Position numbers and translations under genes: made by a program. A model generated the notes under the pieces. It made no database searches. It saw only the letters and a program-made list of their open reading frames with translations, and was not told the origin of the DNA. Below are positions 38,195 to 47,793 of a DNA stretch of 64,000 nt, piece after piece; positions within the stretch are counted from its first letter, which is position 1; each line of letters starts with the position of its first letter. Source of the stretch: CAWBOY01 sp963790585 (GTDB taxonomy: Bacteria; Planctomycetota; Planctomycetia; Gemmatales; Gemmataceae). Where the stretch lies: contig CAWBOY010000009.1 of the NCBI GenBank assembly GCA_963790585.1, forward strand, positions 62,001 to 126,000, read 5' to 3'.

Positions 38195-38267
38195 TGACCC
38201 CGACGGGATTCGAACCCGTGTCGCAGCCGTGAAAGGGCTGTGTCCTGGGCCACTAGACGACGGGGCC
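38195..38267 (-). tRNA. tRNA-Glu (anticodon TTC)
   Basis: The minus strand folds into a standard cloverleaf of 73 bases. The acceptor stem is GGCCCCG with CGGGGTC, the discriminator base is A, the anticodon loop is CTTTCAC with anticodon TTC, and the T arm is 'acgggttcgaatcccgt'. CCA is not encoded and would be added by the CCA enzyme. Confidence 0.95.
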
Positions 38268-38395
38268 ATCCACGGAATGATAGGTGGCCGTCCCAGAGGC
38301 GTCAAGGACAGCGGTCCGTTCGAGCAAATACGGCGGCGATTTCCGCCTGAGTTTGCGGCAACACCAGAATTTCACGCCCAAATGTGGGAGACCTC

Positions 38396-39211
38396 ATGGC
38401 ACCGGAAACGCTTCGTTTTCTCCTGGAACAGATTCGAGCCGGCGAGCTAAGCGTCGACGACGCGTTGCCTCGCATCAAGGAAGAGACGGTGGCCGACCTC
38501 GGGTTCGCGCACGTCGATCTGGGGCGAAAGCAGCGCTGCGGGTTTCCTGAAGTGATTTTCTGCGAGGGCAAGACGCCCGCGTGGGTCGAAGGCGTGGTGC
38601 GGCGGCTCGGCGAGGCGGGGCAAGATTGCCTGGGAACGCGCGTCAATCAGGAACAATCCGAACATCTCGCCAAGGCATTTCCGACCGCGCAGCAGGACCG
38701 GCTCGCGCGTACGATTTGGCTGCCGACGCCAAAGGCGGAAGAGCAGCCACGGTTTGGTCGTGTCCTAGTCCTCACGGCGGGAACAAGCGATTTGCCGGTG
38801 GCCCAGGAAGCAGTCGTGACCGCGCAAGCGCTCGGCTGCAACGTTGAGCGAATCGCGGACGTCGGTGTGGCCGGGATTCATCGACTGCTCCGCTATCAAG
38901 ACAAATTGAAGGAAGCCGACGCCATCGTCGTGGCGGCAGGCATGGACGGCGCCTTGCCGAGCGTCGTCGGCGGACTCGTCGATTGTCCAGTGATCGCGGT
39001 GCCGACCAGCGTCGGCTACGGCGCGGCCTTTCACGGAGTGGCGCCTCTGTTGACAATGCTGAACGCTTGCTCGGCGAATGTCGTCGTCGTCAACATCGAC
39101 GCCGGCTTCAAGGCTGGCTACGTCGCCGCGCTGATTGCGCGCCAGGCTGGTCGACGGCGAGCGGAAGACGACATTGGGCGGGATTTGCGGTCGCAGGTGG
39201 AGAGTATTTAG
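38396..39211 (+). CDS. larB: LarB-like nickel-pincer cofactor (P2CMN) carboxylase
   Basis: A 271-residue protein of the LarB family, which carboxylates and hydrolyses NaAD on the way to the nickel-pincer nucleotide of lactate racemase-like enzymes. It shows an N-terminal helical part ('RIKEETVADLGFAHVDLGRK'), 'GFPEVIFCEGKTP' and a PurE-like core: 'VLVLTAGTSDLPVAQEAVVT' (GTSD), 'VGVAGIHRLL', 'VVAAGMDGALPSVVGGLVD' and 'PVIAVPTSVGYGAAFHGVAP'. No LarA, LarC or LarE gene is seen in the window. Start 38396 is an ATG just downstream of a weaker one at 38384. Confidence 0.93.
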   Translation: MAPETLRFLLEQIRAGELSVDDALPRIKEETVADLGFAHVDLGRKQRCGFPEVIFCEGKTPAWVEGVVRRLGEAGQDCLGTRVNQEQSEHLAKAFPTAQQDRLARTIWLPTPKAEEQPRFGRVLVLTAGTSDLPVAQEAVVTAQALGCNVERIADVGVAGIHRLLRYQDKLKEADAIVVAAGMDGALPSVVGGLVDCPVIAVPTSVGYGAAFHGVAPLLTMLNACSANVVVVNIDAGFKAGYVAALIARQAGRRRAEDDIGRDLRSQVESI

Positions 39212-39865
39212 TGTCACTCCGATACGATTGTGGCGGCACGTTTCCAACGTGCCGTTTCGCATCCTGGGCCGTGGCCGGGGTCGGTACTCCGACCCCGGTT
39301 TGGTCCGGGCGTTTCCCGAGATCCGGGGTCGGAATACCGACCCCGGCCACGATCCGCAAACGATAGGGTATTCAACATTAACGCTCTAATAGCCGGCGGT
39401 TGAGCCAAGCGAAACCGCTCGCTAAGAGCGTTCGGAAAGAATGAGATGGATCGGTCCTAAAATAACGCCTTGTCTGGCATGCTCTGGTACTTCAAAGCAA
39501 GCTTTCGAGTACCAAAGCATAAGGCCCGGCGCCGGGGGGGTACCACACGCGATTGTTGGCGCGACGGTCCTGGGTGCAGCGCAAAATCAACGCTGTCAAG
39601 TGGTTGCGTTTGAAGACCGTCACGCCAAGGTCATGTGCTTTTTTGGCGCGACGGTCGGCACGCAATGTTCCGCGCGGAACATAGGGGACTTGGGCGGCGG
39701 TATGCCTCAAGACGATTCGTCTCCTCGAGCGGCTTCCGAACTGGGCGCCCGTCAAGCAAGACAGGAAGCAGGTGCGAGGGCTCGGAAAGAATGCCGCAGG
39801 CAGCGCATGCAGAGCGTTGGCGAAGTCCGGTCCATCTCAATCTTTCCGAACGCTCCAAGCCTTCG
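39212..39865. other. Intergenic region: hairpin families E and C, otherwise unexplained
   Basis: It holds a half copy of family E at 39229-39256 and a full family C hairpin at 39268-39351. From about 39390 to 39860 there are overlapping reading frames with no recognisable product and a 16-base palindrome 'tgttccgcgcggaaca' at 39668-39683. I cannot support a gene here. Confidence 0.6.
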
Positions 39866-41392
39866 CTACTTTTCCTGGCGGTTCTGCCACGACCATAGAA
39901 AATAGACCGGCACGCCTAAAGCCACGATCACCAAGCCGGGCCAGGTCGTCTCCGGGCGATAGACCACGAGAACCCCTACCAAGACGAGTGCCCCAATTAT
40001 GTAGAGCAAGGGAACGATCGGATACCCGAACGCCCGATAGGGCCTGGGTGCATTCGGCCTGGTGAAGCGCAGAACGAATATTCCGGCGATGGTGAGCACA
40101 TAAAAAATCAGAGCGGCGGAGATAACGTAGTCGAGCAGGTTGCCATAGAGATTGCCATATTTGTACCCGCCCAACGCATTTTCTTTCCAAGTTCGCGGCA
40201 GGACTAACACGGCTGCCCAAATGCCTTGAAAAAGCAAAGCCCACGCAGGCACTTTCGCCCGGTTGAGCTGGCCGGCACTTCGGAAGAAGAGGCCGTCGCG
40301 CGCCATCGCGTAGTAAGCCCGGGCGCCGGCGAGGATCAAGCCGTTGACGCAGCCGAAGGTTGAAATCATGATTGCGGCCGCCATCAGCGCCGCGCCGGCC
40401 GCTGGGAAAATTGCCTGCAATGTGGCCGTTCCGACGCGGTCGCTTTCGGCCGTCTGGATGGCGGTGAAGGGGAGCGTGCAGAGATAAGCGACATTGGCCA
40501 GTAGGTAGAGGCCGATGACGAGACCCGTTCCGAGCGCCAGCGCCAACGGCAAATTGCGACGCGGCTCGCGGACTTCGCCGGCTGTGAAAGTGATGTTGTT
40601 CCAGGCATCTGAAGAGAACAGCGATCCAGTTTGTGACACACAGATTGCCACGAATAGGCCCAGCGACGTGACGGCTGTCAGGTCGCCCACCTTGTCGAGC
40701 GCGCCGCGTGGTTGCCAGAGGTTGCCGAAATTCTCAGCGAGCACGCCCGTGTTCCAATTCATGTAAATGCCGAACACCACGCCAAGGGCGATCAAGCCGA
40801 TCAGCGCGCCGGTTTTGGCGGTGGTGAACAGATTCTGAATGATCTTGCCATATTCGAGGCCAAACATGTTGGTCGCCGTCAGCAGCGCGATAAGGCCTAG
40901 TCCTAACAACTGGGCCGTTGAAAGCGAGATCGCGTAGCCACCGGGGAAGTTGATGGGGGTGACGAGGTAGTTGTCCTCGGCGATCGTAGGCCAAAGGACG
41001 CCGGAAAAGCGTGCGAACGCCACGGCGACCGCGGCGATCGTTCCGGTCTGAATAATGAGGAAGAGCGTCCAGCCGTAGAGGAAGCCGCAAAACGGCGAAA
41101 ACGCCTCGCGCAGGTAGACATATTGCCCGCCCGCGCGTGGCATCATGGCAGCGAGTTCGCCGTAGGATAGAGCGGCCGTAACGGTCAATACACCCGTGAT
41201 CAACCACGCCACCATCAGCCAACCTGGGCTGCCGAGCAACCGGCCCATTTCGGCGGAGACAAGAAAAATCCCCGACCCGATCATCGAGCCGACGACGACC
41301 ATCGTGGCGTCAAAGAGCCCCATGCCGCGCTTGAATTCGGTGTCGAGACCAGCGTCGGTCGACGGGGTGGGTAAAACAGTCGTCTCGGCCAT
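39866..41392 (-). CDS. APC-superfamily amino acid permease
   Basis: A 508-residue inner-membrane transporter with about 12 hydrophobic helices. The first shows 'MVVVGSMIGSGIFLVSAEMG', the unwound helix 1 consensus (GSGIF) of APC transporters. Others include 'LIALLTATNMFGLEYGKIIQ', 'ALGTGLVIGLYLLANVAYLC' and 'PIVPLLYIIGALVLVGVLVV'. It would exchange or symport amino acids. It is divergent from ilvD, with 167 bases between the starts. The frame is intact. Confidence 0.93.
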   Translation of the reverse strand: MAETTVLPTPSTDAGLDTEFKRGMGLFDATMVVVGSMIGSGIFLVSAEMGRLLGSPGWLMVAWLITGVLTVTAALSYGELAAMMPRAGGQYVYLREAFSPFCGFLYGWTLFLIIQTGTIAAVAVAFARFSGVLWPTIAEDNYLVTPINFPGGYAISLSTAQLLGLGLIALLTATNMFGLEYGKIIQNLFTTAKTGALIGLIALGVVFGIYMNWNTGVLAENFGNLWQPRGALDKVGDLTAVTSLGLFVAICVSQTGSLFSSDAWNNITFTAGEVREPRRNLPLALALGTGLVIGLYLLANVAYLCTLPFTAIQTAESDRVGTATLQAIFPAAGAALMAAAIMISTFGCVNGLILAGARAYYAMARDGLFFRSAGQLNRAKVPAWALLFQGIWAAVLVLPRTWKENALGGYKYGNLYGNLLDYVISAALIFYVLTIAGIFVLRFTRPNAPRPYRAFGYPIVPLLYIIGALVLVGVLVVYRPETTWPGLVIVALGVPVYFLWSWQNRQEK

Positions 41393-41559
41393 GCGCTCGC
41401 CCTCGTTTCGGAATGCCGTGAATTAGGGGACGTTCTACGACACTATATGAGGGACCGGAAGGCAAGAAGGAAATGTGTGGGAAATGCAACTTCTTCGGTG
41501 AAACAAGTCGAGACGGTCCGTATAAATGGCACCAAGCCCACATCAATCAGGAGCACATC

Positions 41560-43245
41560 ATGCCAACCGAAGGTAACGACACCAGTCGAATGACAACCGA
41601 GGGACCAGGCCGCGCTCCGAATCGGGCCATGTTGCGAGCTGTCGGCTTTCATGACGACGATTTCACACGGCCGATGGTCGGCGTCGCCTCGCTCTTCAGT
41701 GACATCACACCGTGCAACGCGCATCTGGACCGGCTGGCGCAAAGTCTGCGAAGGCGTGCGCACCGGCGGTGGTGTGCCGCAGGTTTTTGGCGCACCAACG
41801 GCTTCTGACGGCATCATGATGGGTCATCAAGGGATGCGTTATAGCCTGGTGTCGCGCGAGGTGATCGCGGATAGCCTGGAAGTCGTCGCCGGCGGCATGA
41901 ATCATGACGGGCTGATCGCTCTTGGCGGCTGCGACAAGAATATGCCGGGCTGCGTCATGGCTATGGCGCGTCTTAATATCCCGAGTGTCTTCGTTTATGG
42001 CGGTTCGATCCTACCGGGCACCGGACCGGACGGCAGCGACATCGACATCGTCTCGATCTTCGAGGCGGTCGGCCAATTTCAGGCGGGCAAGCTTGATGCC
42101 AAGGGCGTCAAAGACGATCGAATGCGAGGCTTGCCCCGGCGCTGGTTCGTGCGGCGGCATGTACACGGCCAACACCATGTCGTCGGCGATCGAGGCGATG
42201 GGGATGTCGTTGCCTTACGATGCATCATATCCCGCCGTTTCCGCGGCCAAGGAGCGTGAGGCGTTTTTGGCAGGCGTCGCACTCGTCAAGCTCGTCGAAA
42301 GCGGGACATCAAGCCGCGCGACATCATCACGCGAAAATCGTTAGAGAATGCCTACACCGTGGTTCTTGCCCTGGGTGGCTCGACGAACGCGGTGCTCCAT
42401 CTGATGGCGATCGCGCGAAGCGCAGGTTGCCTGGACCTTGGCGGACTTCGACCGTCTGGGCGGCAAGGTGCCGCATTTGGCCGATCTCAAACCGGGTGGT
42501 CGCTATGTGATGAATGACCTCCATCGTGCGGGTGGAACGCCGGCCGTCATGCGGGCTTTGCTCGACGCCGGATTCTTGCATGGCGATTGCATCACGGTCG
42601 ACCGGTGCGACGCTCGCTCGAAAATCTCACGGAAGTCGTCAGCATCTACAAGCGGAAGCAGGACGTGGTACGGCCCTATGGCGAAGCCGATGCATCCGAC
42701 CGGGCATCTCGTCGTCCTTGGCGGCAACCTGGCGCCGGAAGGCGCGGTCGCCAAAGTTGCAGGCTTGAAAACGCGCAAAATCAGCGGCCCGGCTCAGCGT
42801 CTTTGACGGTGAAGAGGCTTGTTTCGCGGCCATTCAGGAGCGCGAAGATCAAACCGGGTGACGTGGTCGTTATTCGCGGCGAAGGCCCGGTCGGCGGCCC
42901 AGGAATGCGTGAGATGCTTTCCGTTACGGCGGCTCTATCAGGACAGGGGCTCGGTGAGGTGATTGGCCTTATCACCGACGGTCGATTCTCAGGCGGAACG
43001 CACGGCTTGGTCGTTGGTCATGTCGCGCCGGAAGCCTGGGTCGGCGGGCCGATCGCTCTGGTGAAAGAAGGCGACCGCATCACGATTGATGCCGATGCCA
43101 AGAAACTTACATTAGAGATCGATGAAGGTGAAATGAGTCGCCGTCGCGCGGCGTGGACGGTCCCGGCACCGCGCGAAAAATATGGCGTTCTCTCGAAATA
43201 TGCTCGTTGCGTTCGCTCCGCCTCCGAAGGCGCTGTCACGACTTG
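41560..43245 (+). pseudogene. ilvD: Dihydroxy-acid dehydratase, broken by about seven frameshifts
   Basis: The start follows AGGAG and reads 'MPTEGNDTSRMTTEGPGRAP'. Conserved blocks then appear in changing frames: 'VGVASLFSDITPCNAHLDRL', 'GIMMGHQGMRYSLVSREVIA', 'LGGCDKNMPGCVMAMARL' (Fe-S cysteines), 'ACPGAGSCGGMYTANTMSSA' (third cysteine), 'VVLALGGSTNAVLHLMAIAR', 'GNLAPEGAVAKVAG' and 'VVIRGEGPVGGPGMREML'. Shifts fall near 41740, 42125, 42300, 42430, 42610, 42670 and 42810. The enzyme makes 2-keto acids for valine, leucine and isoleucine. All blocks are near consensus with hardly any stop codons, so sequencing indels are the most likely cause. Confidence 0.88.
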
Positions 43246-43260
43246 ATTCTGTTTCTAATA

Positions 43261-43280
43261 GCCCCCGGCTTGCCGGGGGT
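43261..43280 (+). terminator. GC-rich hairpin after ilvD
   Basis: 'gcccccggcttgccgggggt' forms a 9-pair stem with a 2-base loop, 16 bases after the ilvD stop codon. No strong T tract follows. Confidence 0.55.
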
Positions 43281-43300
43281 TCTCACTTATCACGCCCATT

Positions 43301-43735
43301 TTATCCGACTGCCGCCAAATCACCAAGAATCGCCGCTGCTCGATTCGCATCCGTCACGTTGTCGAACTGCACATAGCCGACAAAGCGATTTCCCAACGTC
43401 GACATCATCATGCTGTGCAGGCTCAACCCCGCCTCGGCCCATTGTTGCGTCAGTCGATGGCCCAGACCCGCCGAGTTGTCGCCCTCGACACGGAGAACGA
43501 CCGGGTCGTTTACCTCGTGAAGATCCGCCGCTCGGGCAGCTCGCAATTGCAGCGGACCAGTGAGCGGCGCCAAGTAGATGATGCCCTTGCCAGCCTTTTC
43601 AGACATTCTGCGAGTATAAATATATTCAAGGTTGCTACCCGCTTGCGCGAGCAGGGCGAGCTTCTTCATCACTCCGCCAGCTTGATCCTCGACTTCACCA
43701 GACCAGACGTGAACGCGATTTAGCTTGAAACTCAT
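43301..43735 (-). CDS. Tandem ACT-domain protein
   Basis: A 144-residue protein with two ACT-like halves: 'VEDQAGGVMKKLALLAQAGS' plus 'LEYIYTRRMSEKAGKGIIYL', and 'EGDNSAGLGHRLTQQWAEAG' plus 'NRFVGYVQFDNVTDANRAAA'. ACT domains bind amino acids and regulate enzymes. It is convergent with ilvD, which makes branched-chain amino acid precursors, so a regulatory link is possible but unproven. Confidence 0.8.
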   Translation of the reverse strand: MSFKLNRVHVWSGEVEDQAGGVMKKLALLAQAGSNLEYIYTRRMSEKAGKGIIYLAPLTGPLQLRAARAADLHEVNDPVVLRVEGDNSAGLGHRLTQQWAEAGLSLHSMMMSTLGNRFVGYVQFDNVTDANRAAAILGDLAAVG

Positions 43736-43955
43736 GACTGGCTCCCCGCAAAGATAGGATCTGACCTACCGGGATTATAGCCGGTCTCGTGGCCGACGAA
43801 AATCAAGAAGCTCACGGATTCCACTTCTTTGCCGAGAATCGGCCGGACGCGCAGGCGATTTTGTCATCGGCGTTTTTTCCGCCTCGCGTTTTTCATCGGG
43901 CACGAATAAGATAGGGCGGGTTAGGGTGTCTTCCCCTTTTGCGGAGTAACCGAAT

Positions 43956-44300
43956 ATGCGACGTATTCTTTCACTAGGACTTTCTCTTGCTGTTGTTGTT
44001 GTTCTGGCCTTCTCAGCTCGGGCTGACGACAAAAAGGACGAAAAGAAGGAAGTTACTCTCAAAGGCACTATCGTTTGCGGGAAATGCGAACTCGGCGTGA
44101 CTGACGACTGCTCGAATGCGATCAAAGTGAAAGAAGACGGTAAGGACGTGGTCTATTTCTTGATCGACTCCGGCAAGAAAGAAAAATACCATGGCGATAT
44201 CTGTAGCGCTCCCAAGAAGGGGAGCGTCGTGGGTGTCACATCCACCAAAGATAAGAAAAACTACATCACGCCGGCGAAAGATGGGGTCAAGTTTGAGTAG
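43956..44300 (+). CDS. Small secreted protein, DUF6370-like
   Basis: A 114-residue product with signal peptide 'LGLSLAVVVVLAFSARADD', a lysine-rich linker, and a compact domain with 'LKGTIVCGKCELGVTDDCSN', 'VVYFLIDSGKKEKYHGDICS' and 'KKGSVVGVTSTKDKKNYI'. The cysteine pattern (CGKC, DDC, DIC) suggests a redox or metal site. Similar small OB-like secreted proteins are frequent in planctomycetes; function unknown. The hairpin after it is a clear terminator. Confidence 0.78.
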   Translation: MRRILSLGLSLAVVVVLAFSARADDKKDEKKEVTLKGTIVCGKCELGVTDDCSNAIKVKEDGKDVVYFLIDSGKKEKYHGDICSAPKKGSVVGVTSTKDKKNYITPAKDGVKFE

Positions 44301-44325
44301 TCTGGCCGGCCATGGATAGTCGCTT

Positions 44326-44362
44326 CGAAAACGCCACCCGTTCGCGGGTGGCGTTTTCGTTT
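44326..44362 (+). terminator. Rho-independent terminator
   Basis: Perfect 15-base arms 'cgaaaacgccacccg' and complement around the tetraloop TTCG, ending in 'tttcgttt', 26 bases after the secreted protein gene. Confidence 0.88.
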
Positions 44363-44507
44363 GTGGATCGATGTGGCGGCCTTTCGGCGTCGTCGATACG
44401 ATTACGACCATGCCTTATTTCAAACCAGTTACCGAAGCGAGCAGATTAACGGTTTCCAGGATGGCCGACCTTAGGACAATTCGCATGCCCCAGCACGAGG
44501 TACGGAA

Positions 44508-45441
44508 GTGAAGATCATCTTAGCCAACCCGCGCGGTTTTTGTGCGGGCGTCAATATGGCGATCGAGAGCCTGGAACGTGCCCTGGAACTCTTCGGCACG
44601 CCGCTTTACGTCTTTCATGAAATCGTCCACAACCGGCCCGTGGTCGACCGCTTTCGCAGGCGCGGCGTGGTGTTCGTCGATTCGATAGACGAAATACCTG
44701 AGAATTCGACCGTGCTATATAGCGCCCATGGCGTTGCCCCGCTCATTCGCGCCACCTCGGCCAAACGAAATCTGCCGCGCGATCGACGCGACGTGCCCAC
44801 TCGTAACGAAGGTCCACCTCGAAGCCGTGCGCTTTGCCAAGGAGGGCTATACTATTTTCCTCATTGGCCATGAAGGTCACGACGAAGTCCTCGGCACCAC
44901 CGGCGAAGCGCCCGAGTCGATCCGACTGGTCGAGGATGTCCACGACGTCGAAGCCCTTGAATTCCCCGCCGACGCCAAATTGGCTTATTTGACGCAGACG
45001 ACTCTGAGCGTCGACGATGCCGAGGTGATAATCGGCGCTTTGCGGAGGCGCTTTCCTCAGATCGTCGGCCCGGCGAAAGACGATATTTGTTACGCGACGC
45101 AAAACCGGCAAGAAGCCGTGAAGGAACTCGTGTCCGAGGCTGATTGCGTGATCGTGCTCGGCAGCCACAACAGCTCCAACAGCATGAGGCTGGCGGAACT
45201 GGCGAAAGCCCACGGCAAGCCAGCCTACCTGATCGACGGCATTGATGAACTGCCCGAAGACAGCTTGTCGGGTAATGAAACGGTGCTTGTGACAGCTGGG
45301 GCAAGCGCGCCGGAAGATGTCGTGGAGAGATGTGTCAAGGAATTACAAAATCGCTTTGGAGCGACGGTAGAAAGCCGTGTCATCCGCGAGGAACATACAA
45401 GTTTTCCACTACCGCGCGAACTTCGTTTGATAACAGCCTAG
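44508..45441 (+). pseudogene. ispH: 4-hydroxy-3-methylbut-2-enyl diphosphate reductase (one frameshift)
   Basis: The last step of the MEP isoprenoid pathway. It opens with 'MKIILANPRGFCAGVNMAIE' (first cluster cysteine) and 'LYVFHEIVHNRPVVDRFRRR' (active-site histidine), then 'VLYSAHGVAP' (second histidine). The frame changes near 44755 and continues 'ICRAIDATCPLVTKVHLEAV' (second cysteine). Later come 'IGHEGHDEVLGTTGEA', 'QTTLSVDDAEVIIGAL', 'DDICYATQNRQEAVKEL' (third cysteine) and 'VLGSHNSSNSMRLAELAK'. Apart from the shift, all catalytic residues are present. Since the enzyme is normally essential, the shift is probably a sequence error. Its TAG stop lies in the left end of a family D repeat. 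Confidence 0.92.
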
Positions 45442-45570
45442 TGTGCCGTCCAGACTAAATTTACGGGTGGCACAGACATTCCTGTCTGTGCGGGAACCGA
45501 AGAATGTGCCTTCTGCTGCACAGACAGGAATGTCTGTGCCACGTGAATTTAGTCAGGACGGCGCACTAGC
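45439..45570. repeat. Intergenic hairpin, family D copy 2
   Basis: Outer arms 'ctagtgtgccgtcc' and 'ggacggcgcactag', inner arms 'ggcacagacattcctgtctg' and the complement. The first three useful bases TAG are the ispH stop codon. Confidence 0.85.
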
Positions 45571-45580
45571 ACACAAATTG

Positions 45581-45636
45581 CCGAGCCTGAAGCGTCAGCG
45601 AAGGGCATTTTGTCAACTGCCCTTCGCTATGCTTGT
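45581..45636. repeat. Hairpin family A copy 5, degenerate
   Basis: The left arm 'gccgagcctgaagcgtcagc' is intact. The right arm is shortened to 'gcccttcgctatgctt' and runs into the end of the flavoprotein gene. Confidence 0.65.
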
Positions 45637-45638
45637 CC

Positions 45639-46885
45639 TCACGACAATGCCGGCTCCAGTTTCGCCATCTCATCCCGAATCTCATCCATCTTCGGCCAAA
45701 CGACGTCCAGTTCATCCTTGAACAAATCTCCGATCAGCAGATCCGTCAGGTATCCCTTCAAATGAGGATTTCGTTTCACGAAGCGGCCAAAGCTAAAGCC
45801 GTTGTAGAACTCGACCACCAGGCGGCGCATGCGCTCCATGCCCCGGCGGAAGCCAGGTTCCCAATCGCCGAGTTGGGCAGCATCGTGTCACCCTTGGCCA
45901 GGCCATCGGCGACGGCGTCGGCCGCTAGTTGGCCCGATGTTAACGCCAAGAGAACACCGGACGAATAAAGGGGATCGAGGAAGCCAAAGGCGTCGCCGGC
46001 GAGAACCCAACCTTCGCCCGCGGCTTGCTTGGCGGTGTAAGAGTATTCGCGCGCCGCGAAAAAGCCGGTGTCCCGCCGAGCCGAGGCGATGCGCTGCTTG
46101 ACAGCGGGGCAGCGCTCCATTTCTTCGAAATAGATCTTTTCGAGATCCTTTTCCTCTCGTTCCTTGAAGAGGTAATCATACCCAGCAACCACGCCGACGC
46201 TGAGGATATCGTCATGGAGCGGAATATACCAAAACCAGCCCTTTTTACCTTTCGTCTGCAGGACGATGGTCGCGCCTTCGTCGTGCCCCTGATCCCGGTA
46301 GGCGCCTTTCCAGTAGGTCCAAACGGCGGCTTTCCGCAAATCCGTGTCCCATTTGCGGAGGTTGAGGCGGCTGATAATCATCGAGCTTTGGCCGCTGCAA
46401 TCGACGATGACCTTGGCCCTGACCTCCCGCTCCGGACCGTTTTCGGGCTGGATGCGGACGCCGACCGCACGTTCGCCCTCAAAAAGGACCTCGAGAACGC
46501 GCACGCCTTCGTGGACGTCGACGCCATGTTCACGGGCGTTTTGAAGCATCAATTGGTCGAATTCGCTCCGTCGCACCTGCCAGGTTTGCGACGACTCGTG
46601 AGGCTTGTGCTCCATGAAATAAAACGGTTCGGAGAGCCGGCCCGCTTCGTTCACGAACTGGACGCTGTACTTCTTGACGAAGTGACTCGACTGCATTTTG
46701 GGCAGCATATTGAGGCGCTTGAGCGTGTGATACGTCTGCGGGATTAGCGATTCACCGATATGGAAGCGCGGAAAATGCTCGCGCTCAAAAAGTTGCACCT
46801 TGTAGCCGCGTTGAGCGATCAGCGTCGAAGCCGTCGATCCAGCCGGACCACCACCAATGACGATTACGTCGGGATCGGTTGACAT
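45639..46885 (-). pseudogene. FAD-dependent halogenase-like oxidoreductase (one frameshift)
   Basis: It starts at 46885 with 'MSTDPDVIVIGGGPAGSTAS' (FAD-binding GxGxxG) and continues 'FEREHFPRFHIGESLIPQTY', 'WQVRRSEFDQLML' and 'AKVIVDCSGQSSMI'. The motif 'KGWFWYIPLHDDILSVGVV' matches the WxWxIP signature of flavin-dependent halogenases and their relatives. 'GWVLAGDAFGFLDPLYSSGV' carries the FxxPxxSxG motif. The frame changes near 45850 and the C-terminus 'FYNGFSFGRFVKRNPHLKGY' ends at 45639. The WxWxIP motif also occurs in non-halogenating monooxygenases and geranylgeranyl reductase-like enzymes, so the reaction is open. A MarR-type regulator lies upstream on the same strand. Confidence 0.8.
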
Positions 46886-46936
46886 GGAAAATCTCCTTGG
46901 TCGAACAGGGGAGAGATTAGTGTCGGTTCCATCAGC

Positions 46937-47043
46937 CCCTCGCCCCCGAAGGGGGAGAGGGGTTGGGGTGAGGGGGTAAAGTTTACGCTGACTTTGGCCC
47001 TTCACCCCCGACCCCTCTCCCTGAGGGAGAGGGGAGGACAGAT
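46937..47043. repeat. Large inverted repeat, 'ctctccctgaggg' type
   Basis: Arms 'gggagaggggttggggtgag' and a near complement ('cacccccgacccctctccct') surround about 30 bases, between the flavoprotein and the MarR gene. This repeat type is widespread in bacterial genomes. Confidence 0.7.
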
Positions 47044-47093
47044 TGGCCCCTCGCCCCTTGCACGTGGGCAAGGCGAGCTTGTGCGATAGTCCC

Positions 47094-47582
47094 TCAGCGC
47101 CAGGCGCTGGCGTCGTCTTCGTGGGGCAAGCGGGCTGCGCGGAGCAAGGTGGAAAGCTGCTTGAGGTCGTTCTCAGACAAATGACTCAACTGGTGATGAT
47201 GGCATTGGCGCAAGGGCTCCGCGATTTCTTCGATCAACGCCAATCCCGGATCGGTGATGCCGATGCGCACCACGCGGCGGTTTTGTTGCTGCCGGTCGCG
47301 CGCGATCAAGCCGCGCTGCTCTAACTTGTCGAGCATGCGCGTTATGTCCGGCGCACGTGATACGAGGCGATTCGCCAGCACCAGCGTCGGAACCGTCGCC
47401 GGATGGCCAGCCTTCAACAAACGCAGGGCATTGTATTGCTGTGGCGTTAGATCATACCGGCCAAACAGCTCATCTTCCAATGCTCGCAGCCGATCATAGG
47501 TGCGCCAGAGATTGAGGAATACCTCCTGCTCCAGCGAATCAAAGCGCGGTGCGCTTTCAACGATGGCATCCGATGGTGTCAT
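47094..47582 (-). CDS. MarR family transcriptional regulator
   Basis: A 162-residue winged-helix regulator starting at 47582. It shows 'LWRTYDRLRALEDELFGRYD', 'LTPQQYNALRLLKAG', the recognition region 'VLANRLVSRAPDITRMLDKL', and the wing 'RGLIARDRQQQNRRVVRIGI' (the DxRxxR-like signature). MarR proteins bind as dimers and release DNA upon ligand binding. Its closest likely target is the flavoprotein 209 bases downstream on the same strand. Confidence 0.88.
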   Translation of the reverse strand: MTPSDAIVESAPRFDSLEQEVFLNLWRTYDRLRALEDELFGRYDLTPQQYNALRLLKAGHPATVPTLVLANRLVSRAPDITRMLDKLEQRGLIARDRQQQNRRVVRIGITDPGLALIEEIAEPLRQCHHHQLSHLSENDLKQLSTLLRAARLPHEDDASAWR

Positions 47583-47793
47583 GCAATTTATTAATAGTCC
47601 TTCGCTCAATAGTTGTCCAGACAAATTTTCGATCTCTAGCGAATCAAGGAACCGGCTGGAACAAAAAGGACGGATGCAATGTTCAGGAGGAACGGGCGCC
47701 AGGATCTCGGACTTATTCACGAGCCAACAGTGGCGTGAGGGATTCTCTGGACCGATGAATAATGGATCGACCAGCGTTGCGGAGCACCTTGAA

